A model generated the notes under the pieces. It was given only the letters and a program-made list of their open reading frames with translations. It was not told where the DNA came from and made no database searches. The translations under genes were made by a program, and so were the position numbers. Shown piece by piece: positions 21,501 to 34,800 of a stretch of DNA of 64,000 nt. Origin of the DNA: Bilabrum cf. latius (lineage: Eukaryota > Bigyra: Bicosoecida > Bigyra > Bicosoecida); contig OZ237737.1 in NCBI GenBank assembly GCA_965178125.1, positions 1,302,001-1,366,000 of the forward strand. Direction: 5' to 3'. The stretch's first letter is position 1. Every line of letters begins with the position of its first letter.

Positions 21501-24500
21501 GATGGCACCTGCGACGGCACCATCCACTATGCTGCCGTCCGCGTCAACGGCAATGGCAGCAGCCTCCGCAGCCAGCGACAGCTCCTGTTCCTCGGCCCGC
21601 TCCGCCTCTGCCGCCTCCCTCGCTGCCTTGCGAGCACGCGCCACCGCAACGAGGCCCTCCGCCAGTGGAGCCGCCGCTCGATCCGCGAGCATGCACTGAA
21701 ACAGGCCCCTCCCCCACACCCGCACGAACCCCGGGGCGGGCTGCCCGCCGTAGCACTGCTGCACGGCCTCCTCATCGTGCAGCTTCACGGCTTGGCCAGC
21801 GTCGTCTCCACCGCCAGTCACCTTTTCGGCACCTGCGCCGGCACCGGCATCGCCTGGGGTACCCTCCTCGTCGCTGCCCTTGGGTGCCTCCCCCGCCAGG
21901 ATGAGCGTGTCTGGTTGCGCCCTGAGCAGGCAAGGGGTCTCGCACACGGACACATGCACCTGGCCACGTACCGCCTGCCACCGCCGCCGGCCCGCCTCGT
22001 CCGCATCGGCGCCCGCCTCGCCCGCGCCCGTCTCGCCCTCGTCTCTGACCACCACGTCCAGGGTCATCTCGCAGGGCTCGCCGGCTCCCTCGGCAGCGCC
22101 TCGTCCGTACAGATCCAGCAGAGCGTCCACGAAATCGGCACCCGCGAGACCCAGCACGGACAGCGGGCCAGACACGCCGGGGGGTCCGAAGAAGCACGAC
22201 GGCATGGGCACGCGGAGCAGCCTCGCGTCCCTGAGCCTGCCCTCCTCGTCGTCCCCCTCGTCCTCCGAGTCAGCGCTGAGCTGCCGCCCGGGCGCCCACG
22301 CAAGGTCCTGGCCTGAGCCAAGCTTCGGCTGGGATTCGCCCCTGCCAGCCGACGCCAGGCCGCGCCTGAGGGCCCGGTCAGCGAGGGGGAGATCGAACGT
22401 GACCGACTCGCCGGTGTCTAGCGCCAGCACGCGCTCCATGCGCGGCGTGACGAGCTCCAAACCGTCCTGCGGCAAGAACCACCGAGGTCCCCTGCCTGCC
22501 CTCACGCTCCACTCTCTCGCAAGACGCTGCGCCTGGGGGTGCGGCACCAGAGCGGAGGTGAGCCTTGCCCACCGTCCGTCGGAGAGGCCACCGCCCAGCT
22601 GCCCCGCCACGGCCTGCTCCTCCCTGTGCTCCAACTCCCGCAGCTGGTCCAGCATTTCCTCGTCGTCCTCTGCCTCCTCCTCGTCGGCCTCCTGCCCGAT
22701 CGCCTCCAGCTCCGGATCTGCAAGCCCCGCCCTCACGCGCTCCGCCCGCTCCATCAGCCGGCGGGCCCTTGCCCTCGACCTCCGGGACACGGAGTACGGC
22801 CCCGCGGGGAACAGATGGGCCGCAAGCTCCGGCCCGCGCGTGCCCTCGTACTCGGCATCAGCAGCAGCATCAGCAGCGGGGACGGGCGCGGGCGTGGGCG
22901 TGGGAACCCCGTCCCCGACCCTGTTCAGCGACCTAGACCTCCGCAGGCGCACGAGCACGCCGGGGATGGGCTCTCCGCCGCGTACCTCCAGCTCCCAGCT
23001 GGCAGTGCCGCGGGCCCCCTCTGGAGGCAGCGGACCGCCCTCCCTGTGGCCTGCCCCCGGGCCTCGGCCTCGGCCTCGCCGCGAGGCCACAGCCACGAGC
23101 GAGGCCAGCCCGGGGCCGAACAGAGCGAGGCGGGCGCCGCCGCTGGTGCGGAACACCCCAGGCGCCACTCCCCTCGTCATCGCTGGGGCAAAGGCAAGGG
23201 TCACCCCGCCCGCACCGCAGGCCACTCGCTCCACCACCCGAGCACTGAGCTCGGGGTGCAGCACGGGGCGCGGTGCCAGGCACACCCCTGACGTGTCCGT
23301 GGCCAGAGGGACCGAGCGACCGACCCTGGCAGCGGCGCGCACCCTCCGCTCCTGCTCCTGCCGCTGGGCCAGCGTGCCCGGGCCAGCCGTGCGGATGGCC
23401 AGGGCCTGCCCAGCCGGTGCCGTGCGCGCGCCTGGAAGAGCCAGAGCACCTAGCTGCTGGCCGCCTGCTGTGACCGCTGCCGTGCCGCGGGCCCGCCAGC
23501 CCGCCAGCCCGATCCCCTCACCGCCATGTGATTGATTCCCGCCGGCCGCTGTGTCGATCCCTTCGATGAATGGCGACGATCGATCGAGGGGCGGCGCGAT
23601 ACCCTCGCTGCTCGGAACGCCGACGCCGGCGCGGGAGGACTCGGCGGAGACGCCGCCGCCGGACCGCCTCTCTTTCTCGCGGGACAGCCGCCGGGACACC
23701 TCGCGCTGGGTGCCTCTTGCTTCCCGAATGGACGGCGTCTCGCCCACCATGGATGCCGCGCCGCTGGCGCTGGCACCACCGCGGGCCTCTGGCGCTTCCT
23801 CCTCGCGGAAGATCGCACCGCGCAGCTGCCGCACCGGCTTCGTCCTCAGATCCTCGAAGGCAGGCCGCGAGGTGCCCTGCCCGAGCGCGTGCAGCCCGGG
23901 CGCACCCGTCGCCGTGGCGGCGTATCCGCCCACCGCACCCCGAGTCTGCCCCGGACGCAAAGCTTCCAGCCGGGGTGCAGTCGCGAGGCCCTCCACCAGG
24001 GCCCCTCCCATGCTCGTGCTCGCGTTCACGTGGCCGTCGGGACCTAGCGCCGTCATGCTACCGTCGCTTGCCCTCGCCCGCACCACGCCGTCCTCGCCCT
24101 CCTTCTCCTCGGCAGCGGCGCCCACAGCCCGCTCATGCCTGCCCATGGCGCCCACGGCGCGCCCCTTCCGTCCGAAAGCGTGCTGACCCCGAGCCACTGC
24201 CGCTTCCCTGTCCCTGAACCTGCGGAAGGGTGACACAGCCACCAGGGGTGCTTGCATCCCGCGGCGCATGGCCGCGGCGGTCGACCGTATCCGCAGCCCG
24301 TTGCCTGAGGCACCAATGGTGAGGGCGGCAACGGTGGCCGTGCGGCCGTTCCCAGCAGGCACGGCTGCCCTGGCCTCTCGGCTGCGCTGCGCCAGCCTAG
24401 ACTGCACGGCACGCTCCGACTGCCGCAGGGATGACCCTGCCAGAGCAAGCGCGCCCGCGGATGAGGGCGGCAGTCGGGGCACATTGGCCGGGTGAGCCTC

Positions 24501-27223
24501 GGCGGTGGCTCCAAGCCCGGTGGACTCGTACGGCGCGGTGCCACCCGCCGCGGAACCGGGGGCCTCGAGTACCGTCGAGGCCAGCGCAGAGGTGGTGGGC
24601 CTGTGGATGGGAGGCAAGCCACCGATGGAAGGCAGCAGCATGGAGTGGGCGGGGTACCCTCCGCCGGGGGCAGGCAACGTGCTGGGACGGGAGTTGTCGC
24701 CTTCTCTAGTCTGGTCCTGCTCCAGCGAAGGACCGCGCAGCGTGTGTCCGCCCAACAACATACCAGCAGTAGCAACAGACCCGCCGTCTGTCTCCTTGGA
24801 CTCGCCCAAACCCTGCGCCGGATCGCCGTCGTCACCAAAAAGCTCGGTGCTTTCGTTGCCGATCTGAAGCCTAGACGCGCCGCCGGCACCAGCACCGGCG
24901 GCGGGACCGAGCTAGTTGTCAAGCCGAAGGGTGGTGCTTGCCGCCGGCTCCAGGTGGAACGAGCGCCCGAGCCTGCCACCTGCCGCGCTGCCCCACGTCC
25001 ACATCCGCCCGTCAGCACCGGCGATCGCGCTGTGATGCGCCCCCGCCGATACGTGCACCGCCCGCAGAGGCACCCGCTCCAAAGCATCACCGGCTCCACC
25101 ACGCGACATCGCTCCATCGTTGTCTCGGTCCAGCAGCTCCATGTCGCCGCACCCAGGCCCAGCGTCGGCGAAGAAGGCGAGACACGCCGCTGGCTGCCTC
25201 TCCAGCGCCAGCTCCGCGTCTTTGACCGCCCTCTGATCATCCAGCGACAACCCTCCTGCTGCGCCGTCTCTGGCCCTCCGAGCAGCCGCAGTTGCGATGG
25301 CCGCCACGATGGAGGGGCCCTACGACTCGAACCGCAGCCCCCGCCTCCAGAGCGTCGCCATCTTGCCGCGTACGGGCGCGCCCTCCCCAGCACCGCCCCC
25401 CTCGCCAGACCCGGGCACTCGCGCAGCACCCACGGCGGACCGACCTTCGCCTACTTCGTCGAGCAGGCTAGCGCTTACTGCCAGCCTGGCCGGGACGTGC
25501 CTTGCCCGCGTGTCCCCGGTGCCCAGCTGCCCCTTCGCGTTCAACCCGCAGGCAAACACGGCACCCGATGCTGACCGTGCCATCGTGTGCGCCCACCCGC
25601 ACGCCACCTGCACGAAGCTAGAGTCCTCTGGACACCTATCCGCAACGAGCCGGGGCCGGTCCACCCCCGAGCAGTGCCTGCCCAGACCGAGCTGGCCGCA
25701 CGCGTTCTCCCCCCACGCGAGCCATTCCCCAGTCTGCAGCACGCAAGCGGTGTGCCTGCCGCCACACGACACCGATTTCACCCCGAGGCCGTGCAGCGCC
25801 GACACGTACGTGGGCGCCGGGACGAGCGCCCTGGCCCTGGCCCCGAGAGGGACCCTCGGCCTGGCCTTGGAGAACGGCATGTCCCTCGTCTCACCCTCCA
25901 CACCGGATGCGCCGCCGCCCTCACCGCCACCAGCCTGGACGCCCCCCTCTTTCTGCAGCTGATCCAGGGTCCATCCTTCCCTCTCCTTCTCCCACTTGCT
26001 TCGAAGGTTTTCGTTCCCCTCGCCCTCGCCGCCCCCCTCGGGCTGTTGCTCGTCTCCGTCCTCCATCTCCATCGAGACGCGCTGCCTGCCGTCCTCTGCA
26101 GCCGCTTCGGTTCTCGCAGCGGCCCCGCCCGGGGATTTGCTCTCCGCCTTCGAACCAAAGTTGCTACCACCGCTTCCAAGCGGTGCTCCTTGCCGGATGG
26201 CGTCCGGGTCGCGCCCTTGCAGATCTGGCCTCGCAGCTGCTTCGGCCAAGAACGCTGGCTTCGCGTCCGACAAGGCCTGCGGGTGCGCATACCTGTCTCT
26301 GGCGCCGCCTCCTGCGGCGAGCCTGGGCTTGTGGACCCCCAGCCCCTGCCGCTTGGGACCCAGACCCAGCTGGCCCTCTGTGCCTCTGCCCCACGTGTAC
26401 AGCCCACCGGCCGCCGACACCGCCGCCGAGTGCTCCGTGCCACACGACGCCTCCACCACCTCTGCCCCTGCGAGCCGCTGCACTGCGCGAGGCACCCTCA
26501 CGAACGGCAGCGAAGAGTGCAATCCGCACTGGCCCCGGTCGTTGCGACCCCATGCCAGCACAGCCCCATCGTGGGTCACTATAAGCGCGTGACCGCCACC
26601 CAAAGCTACCTGCGAACCGAAAAAAATCGAACTATCGACGAGCATCCAGATGAGGCGCTTGGGAAGTAAGACCCGCCACAAGAGGACACAAGGCAATTTT
26701 CCAACCAAAGGCCTACGAGTCATCATTGTCTCACCTAATTTGGTCTCGCGGCAGCGCATGCAGCCTCGAGAGCAGTCCGGGCCATCTCCATACCTTCCTC
26801 GGGATCAGACGGATCAGCGAGATCCGTTGCAAAGCCTGGTAGCTCCTGCTCAGCATCCATAGCTGCCAGCGCCAGCTGCCCGGTCTTTCCTGGCCGAACA
26901 GTCTCTACAAGTGCGTCGGCGCTTGCACTTGCATGCTGTTGCGGTTGCCTGCCATACTTCACGGCGTTGGTTATGGCAGCCCTTACAGCAGGCACAGAGA
27001 CTGAATCCGGCATTTGAGCCCACACTAGACCCTTTGAAGGCAGCACCGCTGCCGCACCACCATGGGGATCGCTTCCGGCTGCTGCTAGGGCAGCCACAGA
27101 TGCACCGGCAGCTTCCTCGTGGACCGATGTGCATCCATCCTTCTCTGCCCCAACAGACAAAAACGTTCCATATGGCGCACCTCTGGCAGCGAGAGCTGCT
27201 TCAAGCTCGCCTGAATTCGACAT
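18558..27223 (-). CDS. Giant RCC1-repeat protein with C-terminal Asp-box-like repeats
   Basis: CDS is complement(join(18558..26609,26735..27223)), 2846 residues, with a 125-nt intron. UAGs at 26735, 25320, 24912, 20799 and 19704 are read as Gln; the one at 26735 is the last codon of exon 1, directly before the GTGAGA donor. Residues about 164-730 hold RCC1-type propeller repeats (VALGGGHALIVT, AWGRNDRGQCGL, YTWGRGTEGQLGLG, AWGENACGQLGLG, AGAHHSAIAG). The middle 1200 residues are Gly/Ala/Arg-rich with possible IPT/TIG-like segments. The last 600 residues contain four S-x-D-x-G-x-[TS]-[WF] motifs (SMDQGASW, SFDGGATF, SIDGGATF, SLDAGATW), resembling Asp-boxes. RCC1 propellers often bind small GTPases, chromatin or ubiquitin partners; no specific role can be assigned here. 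The whole minus frame from 26609 to 18558 has no UAA or UGA before the final UGA. Confidence 0.82.
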
Positions 27224-27340
27224 GTTCGGGCGGTATTTGCCTTTTTTGATCGTTGATCCATCGTCCGATATAATTCAGTTTGTAACGTAATAGTTGGCAT
27301 GCAACTGCAACTCGATAAAAAGGGCCCGTAACATAAAGAA
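27224..27340. promoter_or_regulatory. Short divergent promoter (RCC1-like / JMJD8-like)
   Basis: Only 117 bp separate the start codons of two divergently transcribed genes. The interval is AT-rich compared with the genes. Both promoters must sit here or overlap the coding sequences, so a shared bidirectional promoter is likely. No individual element was identified. Confidence 0.4.
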
Positions 27341-28684
27341 ATGACCTTAAATCTGGGTTGTGTTCTTGCTATTCTATTGGTTTATACGTTGAATGCAGTC
27401 TCAGCAGGCGGGAATAGCAGAAACCCCGCATTGGTAGCAATTGAAAGGCTAGCGTCTCCGCACCGCAGGTGCTCTGAATAGCTGGACTCGATTGAAGGTA
27501 GTGTTGTTAGCACAAATGAGCTTCGCCAATCGTTTGAAAGTATGTGGAAAGGTGCAAAGCCATTTGTCTTGAAGAGAGGCAAAGATTGCATTCATAATCA
27601 AGCCATTAGCGCAATGCGGGCCGAGACTGAGGAGGCAAACGTGGCAAATGAGTGGGCCCGAACTCCAGTAGTTCTTGCTGGTTCGTCCTCATTCAATTCG
27701 AAGCAGAAAGAGTCGACACTGGGCTCTTACATCCAAGGGTTGAGCAAGCGTGCCCGGCAGATGAAGGCAAGGCTGCAATCTGAGAACTGGATGCTCCAGC
27801 TACGGAACAGCAGCGAGTCGGCGCTCTACGATTACTACCTGTTTGGCGACACGTTGAATCCACAATGGAACTAGCTGCAAGGTATGTATGGCGGCGCCCC
27901 TTCTCACTTCGGTGAACGAAAGCAATCACCTCAGACGAGCAGCTAGCCCACGACTCGCACCGGCGGCAGCTCCCTCGTCCCGCCGTGCATCAAACCGGAA
28001 GAAGAGCCCCTGCCAACTCTTGGAATCGGAGGATTATACTCTGGGGTTCAGTTCCACACCCACGGAGCCGCCTGGGCTGAGGTGCTGCACGGCTCGAAGC
28101 TGTGGCTTCTTGCCCCCCCCAGCTAGTTCTAGTCACCTGGGGATGGGGACGTTGATGGTGATGGCGATAGTGATAGCGATGCAAGCAGCGCGGGGGGCTT
28201 GGGATTGGGATACGGTACGTTTGGGTCGGAGCTGAAGGATAGTGTCGGTGCCCGCTCAGAGGGCCTGGCCGCGGGTCGTGATTCAGCCGCAAGGTCGAAC
28301 GCCAGCGACACCGCAAGCTAGCCCCGTGGCAATGACGGCTCTCCTGCCAGGCCCAGTGCAAGGGTTAGGGACTGGATCCGTGTGGGACCATGGGACGACC
28401 GCGAGAACCAACTGGAAACGACAGCCTTCGGAGGAGGTGCAACGCTAAGGTATCGGCCGAAGCAAGGCATGATAGAGTGGGTGTTGCGGGCGGGCAACCA
28501 GACGAGCTCCGAGGCCGACCCAGGGGTGGCATGGCCAGCAGGCGTGCCCGGTGCCACTGCCTGCGTTCTAGAGCCCTGTGAGATCTTGTACATCCCGTCT
28601 CAGTGGTGGCACGCGACACTGAACCTCGAAGACTACAACGTGTTCGTGTCAACGTTTGTGCGGGAGATCTAGAGCAAGCCTTGA
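27341..28684 (+). CDS. JMJD8-like JmjC-domain protein, secretory pathway
   Basis: A 447-residue protein with seven UAG codons read as Gln and a UGA stop at 28682. It begins with a clear signal peptide (MTLNLGCVLAILLVYTLNAVSA). This agrees with animal JMJD8, which is an ER-lumenal JmjC protein. The JmjC core shows GVQFHTHGAAWAEVLHGSK, WLLAPP, then LEPCEILYIPSQWWHATLNL and VFVSTFVREI, a close match in order and wording to JMJD8. Candidate metal ligands are His239 and His241 (H-T-H instead of the usual H-x-D/E) and His424. An Asp/Gly/Ser-rich insertion of roughly 100 residues separates the two halves of the core. Under the standard code only short pieces would be found and the HTH and WWH halves would lie in different fragments. 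Enzymatic activity is unproven for this subfamily. Confidence 0.88.
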
Positions 28685-28851
28685 CCTTGCAGATATATAT
28701 ATGCACAGTGCCGTGACTAAGATGCGCGCAAATCCCTATGCGTGCGCGCAAACTGAAATGTCCCAACATTGATGCATTGATCTCCTAGCTAGCAATTAAG
28801 CACCCGCGAGCGCCACCTGGAAACAATCCATTTGCCCCACCCAACACGAAG

Positions 28852-31800
28852 ATGAAGATCACAGTGCGACCAAACGCCTCCAACGGAAAGCATAGTACAA
28901 AATTAATCGCTTGCGACTTGCATGGCGTACTTGTCAGCATGAATGCAGCTGCAGTTGGAATTGGTGCACCCGGAGAGGTGCACTTGTCTGGAAAAGCATC
29001 CCAGCGGGCCAAGCGAGGAGAGTTTGAGCCACCAGCGGGCGATGACCTAGCTCAGGTAATTGGCGAGGTCAGCCTGGTTCTCTCGAAGCCAGACGACGGC
29101 ATATGCACGCTTGTTCTGCACGCAGGAATGAAAATTCGGACGGCAACCAGCAGGTCGCTCGCAGTTTTCCTTCTGCGCGGCGCAGGCGCGTGGGACCAGA
29201 TCTATCTGGAAGCCGGCGCTGGCGGCTTCCTGGACCTAGGATTGAGGCAGAGGCTGGAGCGGGAACCGCCAGCGACTCGATTTGCTCGTTGGCGTAAAAA
29301 AGGGCAGGCTGCGGCTTCAATGGGAGGGATCGGCAGGCGAGAGCCCCGCAACCAGGCCGAAGAGAAGAAATGGATGGCGTTGTCAGGGTGGGGCGGCGTC
29401 GAGCAGCTGCTTGACTCGCCCCACGACTTTTAGGACGTGCGCGCGGTAGCGATTGGAGTTCCAGTGGCTGACACCGGCGCCGATGCACGGCCACTCGTCC
29501 TGCTTGGGATCGCCTGGCTGGCTCCGGTGAATTCGCTGCTGCCTAGCATCAGCGCGGCACGAGCGGCCCGCGCTGTGCACAGTGCCGAGGGTGCCGACGT
29601 GAGCGCAGTCATGGCGGAGGCAGACGCAGCCGCAAAAGAGCGCGAGTAGGAACTGGACGATTTCGCGGGGGAGGAAAGCTCCGGGGTGCGTGCCACGAGG
29701 ATCAGGGGGGCCACAGCGGACGCGGTGATGGACCAGGGCAAGGACCTGCTTGACAGGGGCATAGACCCTTTCTTCGTGCCCCCGGCTGCCGTGCTTCCGA
29801 AGGCCCTGCGAAACGGGCTGGAGCTTGCCGGGCGCTTGCACAGCCTGCGCCGCACGCCGCTGAACGTCCCCGTTATCAGCAAGCCGGTCACGAGCGGCGG
29901 CCTCTTCGGCAGCTCTGGCTCTGGCGGTGCGGACGACGGGGATGATTCTGCCGGAGGGGGTGCCAGAGGGGCACGGGCCTAGGACGAGTCGGCGGGCAGG
30001 GACACTGACGCCAAGACGCTCCAGCAGGCGCTCAGCACGAGGTCGGTGAATCACAGAGTCGAGCAGCAGCGGCGGATGTGGCAGTCCTCCAGGCGTCTGG
30101 GCCTGGGCGCCCTGGGCCCCTCATCTCGCGGCATGCGGGCCTAGTCTCCGCGCCGGGGGCAGGGCAGGGGCGCCGTTAACCGGGGCGCCGCGCTTGCCAG
30201 AGCCAATGCAAGCTTGGACGCATCCGTGGCCACCGGTGGGCCCATGACGAGCATGGACCGTCCTGGCAGTGCCGGCTTGACGCTTGAAGACGGAGTGGCT
30301 GGCAGCGGCAGGGGCAGTCCGACTGTGGCGCCCTCTGGCGGCGTCTTGGCGCAGGGGGGCTCTCGAAGGGGGCTGAGCGTAAGGTGGGGTGACGCAGGCA
30401 AAAGCATGGACCAGCTGGACGACGAGGGCAGACCTTTGTCTCGGGGAAGCGCCGCAGGTGCCGGGAGGCCGGGCTCTGCGGGCTCTGCCACTGGTGATAC
30501 CGGGCTAAGTATGGTGGTGGCCCCTGCTCCACGCGGAGGTATGCTGTCCCGCGGACCGGGAGGAAGTGGACGCGGCATGAATTTCGAGAAGAGCCGGAGG
30601 CAGCTCGTGCTGGAGGACGAGGAGGACGCAATCGCGAAGGTAGATGGAGTTCCCTTGCCGCAGCTGCACCTGGCAGGGCAGCTATTGGCGAGAGATGAGG
30701 ACGAGAGGTCGGCCCAGGCCAAGGCAGTCATCCATAGGATCGTGGGAAGGTCGTGGCGCGGCCAGCAGAAGCATGATCAGAGGGATGCGAGTGTTTCAAA
30801 GGGTGAGATCGGATCGAATGGGAAAAACACCGGAATTATGAGCAGCAGCGAGTCCGAAGACGAAGAGGGGGCAGGTGGTGATAGCGCAGATCAGACGCGA
30901 GCTACTGGAGCATCTTCATCCAAGAAGAAAGCGAGGAAGAAGGCCGCACTGGGACTCACGACTGGGCCTCGGCTGCGCCCGCAGCAGCTGCATGGGGCGC
31001 TGACGATCCTCGGCCTCTCTCTGCTGCCTGGGCAGTCCCAAGCGTTCCTCATGTCGTTCGCGCGGCACGTTCCACCTCCCATTCGTGGCTTGATGAAGCG
31101 GCTTTACCACAGGATCCGTCGGGAGCGCGAGAGGAAACGCAGGGAGGACGAGATTGGTGGGCTCACCCCGTTTGGTGGCGGGATCTCTGGTGGTGGGGAC
31201 GCAGATGGCCTGTCCACTGCACGAACGGAAGGCACCGTGGATTCCACCGTGCTAAGCACCACCAAGATAACGCCAAAAGAGGCGCGAGAAGCGGCAGACA
31301 AGTTAGACGACAAAGCCATGGATCCGTTCGCCTGCGTGACGGCTCATCATCTCAGCCTGTTGCTCGCAGTGGTGCGCCGTGCTGCCGTCCTCAGCCCGAC
31401 TTGGCTGGTGCGTCCCACGGCGATGGACGGGTTTCGCATGGCATCAACCGACGGAGTGCGTCTCGATCTTCCCGAGTTTGTACTTGCAATATCGCTCGTG
31501 GGAATCTACACATTCGCTTCGGATGCGGACGCGTACGCAGGGTATCCTGAAGCCGAAGCAGGAGCCAAGCTGACTCGCAACCAGCTGCTGGACTACTACA
31601 TCAAAAAAAGGCATGCCACGGGAGCAGATGTGGAAGAAGACGCCAAGGCTGGGAATCTTGCGGGCGCGGGGGCATCTGAAGAAGTAGCTGGTGATCTTGC
31701 TCTGCTGCAGCAGCGAGCTGACGGCCGGCTGCCCATGGCTGACCTGGACAAGCTCGGCCGGCCCGATACGCGAGGCCTGGTGCGGCACGATGGGTCCATC

Positions 31801-34800
31801 GAGCTCGGATCAGAACTCCAAAAACGCCATTCGAAGGAGGCGCGGACCGCAAAGAACGTGCGGTTTGTGGTTTCTACCGGCTAGAAGTCTTCGTCCGGCG
31901 TGTCGTCTGAGGAAGAGGGCTTCAGGGTCCCGGGTGGCTCCTCCTCGAGCAGCTCCAGCTGGGGTGGTGCCAACACAAATGAGGAGCAAGATGATTTTCA
32001 GAGCATGGAAGTCTAGTTGTCTACGTCTGAGCTGGAGTGTATCCGCCTCAAGAGCAAGTCATTCGGCGGATCGATTGTGCTCCTAGTGGGCCCTGCCGCG
32101 TACAATAGGCTGCGACCCCCCAAGAACAAGGAGGACGATGATGACCGGATCGCAAAGTCCACGGTTAAGACTGCCGGTCAGCTTGGGGGATACAGGCTCT
32201 GGGAGCGCGCCCGCAGCGCGTTCATGAAGTATTCGAGTGACGGCGTGTTCGTTGGCATGGCTGGGTTCTGTGAGGCTCTTGGGGCGCTGACCCTGCGAGC
32301 GTTTGAAGAGGCCGAGCGAAGAGATGACGAGCGGCGGGCGTGGTACGCCAACGAAGCAAGGAAGTTGCGTGCAAGGAAACGGGAGCGCATGGAGGCGCTC
32401 CATCAGGCCAGGATGCAGGTGCTGAAACGGTTGGAGGAAAGAAACGCTGCCATTGCCACAGACGAGTCGGACGGCAGACTGGTTTCCGGCGTATCCATGG
32501 GAACAAGCGGGAGGCTGATCACCCACCATATCTCTGATGCTTCCATGTCTGGGATCGTGAGACCCGACTCGAGAGAATCCACGGGAATGGTCCGTGGTGC
32601 CCGAGCAAGGGAGGATGAGAGGCCAGTTGACGCACCTGGGTCTGATGGCATCGCTCGAGGCAGGCGCTCCTCCCGCGGCCCTGCCGCCCTGGTGGGTGCG
32701 CGCAGACCTACCAGCCCCGAGATCCTTGCGCCTGTCAAGGTAGGAGGTGGTGTGCGAGACCGTAGCGCGTCTCCTGGCGCCACCTCGGATGCGGAACAGG
32801 GACGGCCCTCAGGGATCCTGCGAAAGCCACCAAGGCCAACGTCCCCGCTGCGCCTCGAGCCGCAACCGAGAGGTTCTGTTCCGGGCATTACCCGAGGTAC
32901 TGACTCCAGGGCGAGATTAGATTCGGGTGCTTCGGATTCTGAGACCCGACAGACTTCTGGAAGGTCGATAGACAGCGCTCAGAGGCAACGCATTAGCTCG
33001 GCTGAGTCAGACAGGTCGGGAGACGGCTCGGCCTCGGGTGGAAGCGGTCAGGCAAAAGAGGGCGCTGAGACGCCCACGCGTCCCGGTTCGCATAGAAGCA
33101 CAGGCAGCGGAAGGCCTCCAAGCGGTGCGACCAAGCCTCGCAGAGGCAGCAGCGGCAGCCCCTCTAATAAGCGAAGAGGCTCTCAGTCCCGGCGCGGTGG
33201 CGGCGCCCGTGCTGCGCAGCGGCGCGAGAAGCTGCGTGCGCGACGAGCAGGGGGCACGAAGAAGTCACGTTCCGGATCTGTTGGCAAATTCAGCGGCGGT
33301 CAGAGCAATAACAAGAGCGCAAACAGGCTGGGTACGCCCGATCCGACCTCAGGGAGCCGAGGAAGCAGGCCAACCACCGGAGCTATGGCCAGGGGTTCGC
33401 GGGCCAGGTCCAGCAGCAGGAGCGTAGTGCGCCACGAAGGGTCTTAGTCTGTTGCACCCACTTCGTCCATGCGCATCGCCAAGCCAGCCGGATCAAAGGC
33501 AGGGAAGCGAGCGCGTATGCGGCGACGCTCCATGCTGCAGAAGCAGCAAACGGAAGAGGAGCGCATGAACGAGTCTGAGGTGCTGCAGCGGCTCGTGTGG
33601 CAGCCGAAGGGAGACCCGTACTTTGTAACTGTCGCGGCTTTTGCAGAATATGTCCGTCTTGAGGACCAGAAAAGGCTTGCGGAGCTGAGCAAGATCGCCG
33701 ATGATGTCACCCCGCCGCCAGCCAAGGTGAGCGACAGCCGTCAGAAGAGGAGACAGCTGCGGCGAACGCAGGAGAAAAAGGCGCGTGTGGACAATGCGAT
33801 CGAGGACCAGGAGCGGCAGAAAGAGTCCAAAGAGGAAGAAGAAAAAAGGAAAAAAGCGTACGAAGAGGAAGCCAAGCTGCGCAAGAAGCTGCAGGAGGCC
33901 GTTGCCGGCAGGGAGCGGGCAGAGCGTGCTGTTGAGAGGGCGCAGATGGCATCGCTGGAGCAGGACTACGAGGCAGACATGAGCCGAAGGGGGGCCGACA
34001 CGCTGGACATGTCCCGACGGTTCATTCGGGAGTCGCCCACGAGAGCTGACCTTCTTCGGGCGTGCGACCTGGAGGCCAGGCGGAAGGGTCTCGCGTCCAT
34101 GCTGGTGGACGAGCTGGCGAGCATATCGCTGGCGGACAACTCGGTGTCTTTGCTACAAGCACCATTTTTCTACTCGCTCCTGTCCCTGCAGTCTCTGGAC
34201 CTTTCCCACAACCGGCTGAAGACCTTGCCCTCCGAGATCGGCGGGCTAGGCCTACTCAGGATCCTCAAGCTGCAAGGGAATCGGCTGGAGAGCCTTCCTC
34301 CGGACATTGGCAAGCTGGGCAAGCTCGAGCTAGTGGATGCCAGCTTCAATAGGCTGGCCCGGCTACCTTCGGAGATCCTGCTGGCGTCCAGGCTTAAGGT
34401 GCTGCTGGCCAAGGGCAACAAGCTGATATCCCTACCAGAGCCGCCCAGGGAGGACCCTGACGTCAAGGCCGACCGGTTGGCAAAAATGGCAGCGTCTCAG
34501 GCGGCGTCTGTGGTGAGTGGCACGCTTCGGGCCGCCAACGCCAAGACGGAGCGGGGAAGGCAGCTGGCTGAAAAGGCAGAGGCGGAGGAGGAGGCAAGGC
34601 GTCTACGAGAGATGGAGGCAGACGACCTGAGCGACTCGGAGGACAGCGACGACGACGACAACCCGGAGTACCGCGGGCTCGATGACGTGACCATCCAGAA
34701 ACTCAAGATGCAAAAGAAGAGAAAGCGGATGGCCGACAAGCGCAAGAAGCTGCTGACCGGCTCTGGCGGGGAGCAGACTTCGCTAGCCATCGCAAAGCGA

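Noticed and set aside
21880-23535. 551-codon + strand ORF
   Set aside because: Same reason: antisense to the RCC1-like protein, composition typical of a GC-rich shadow frame.
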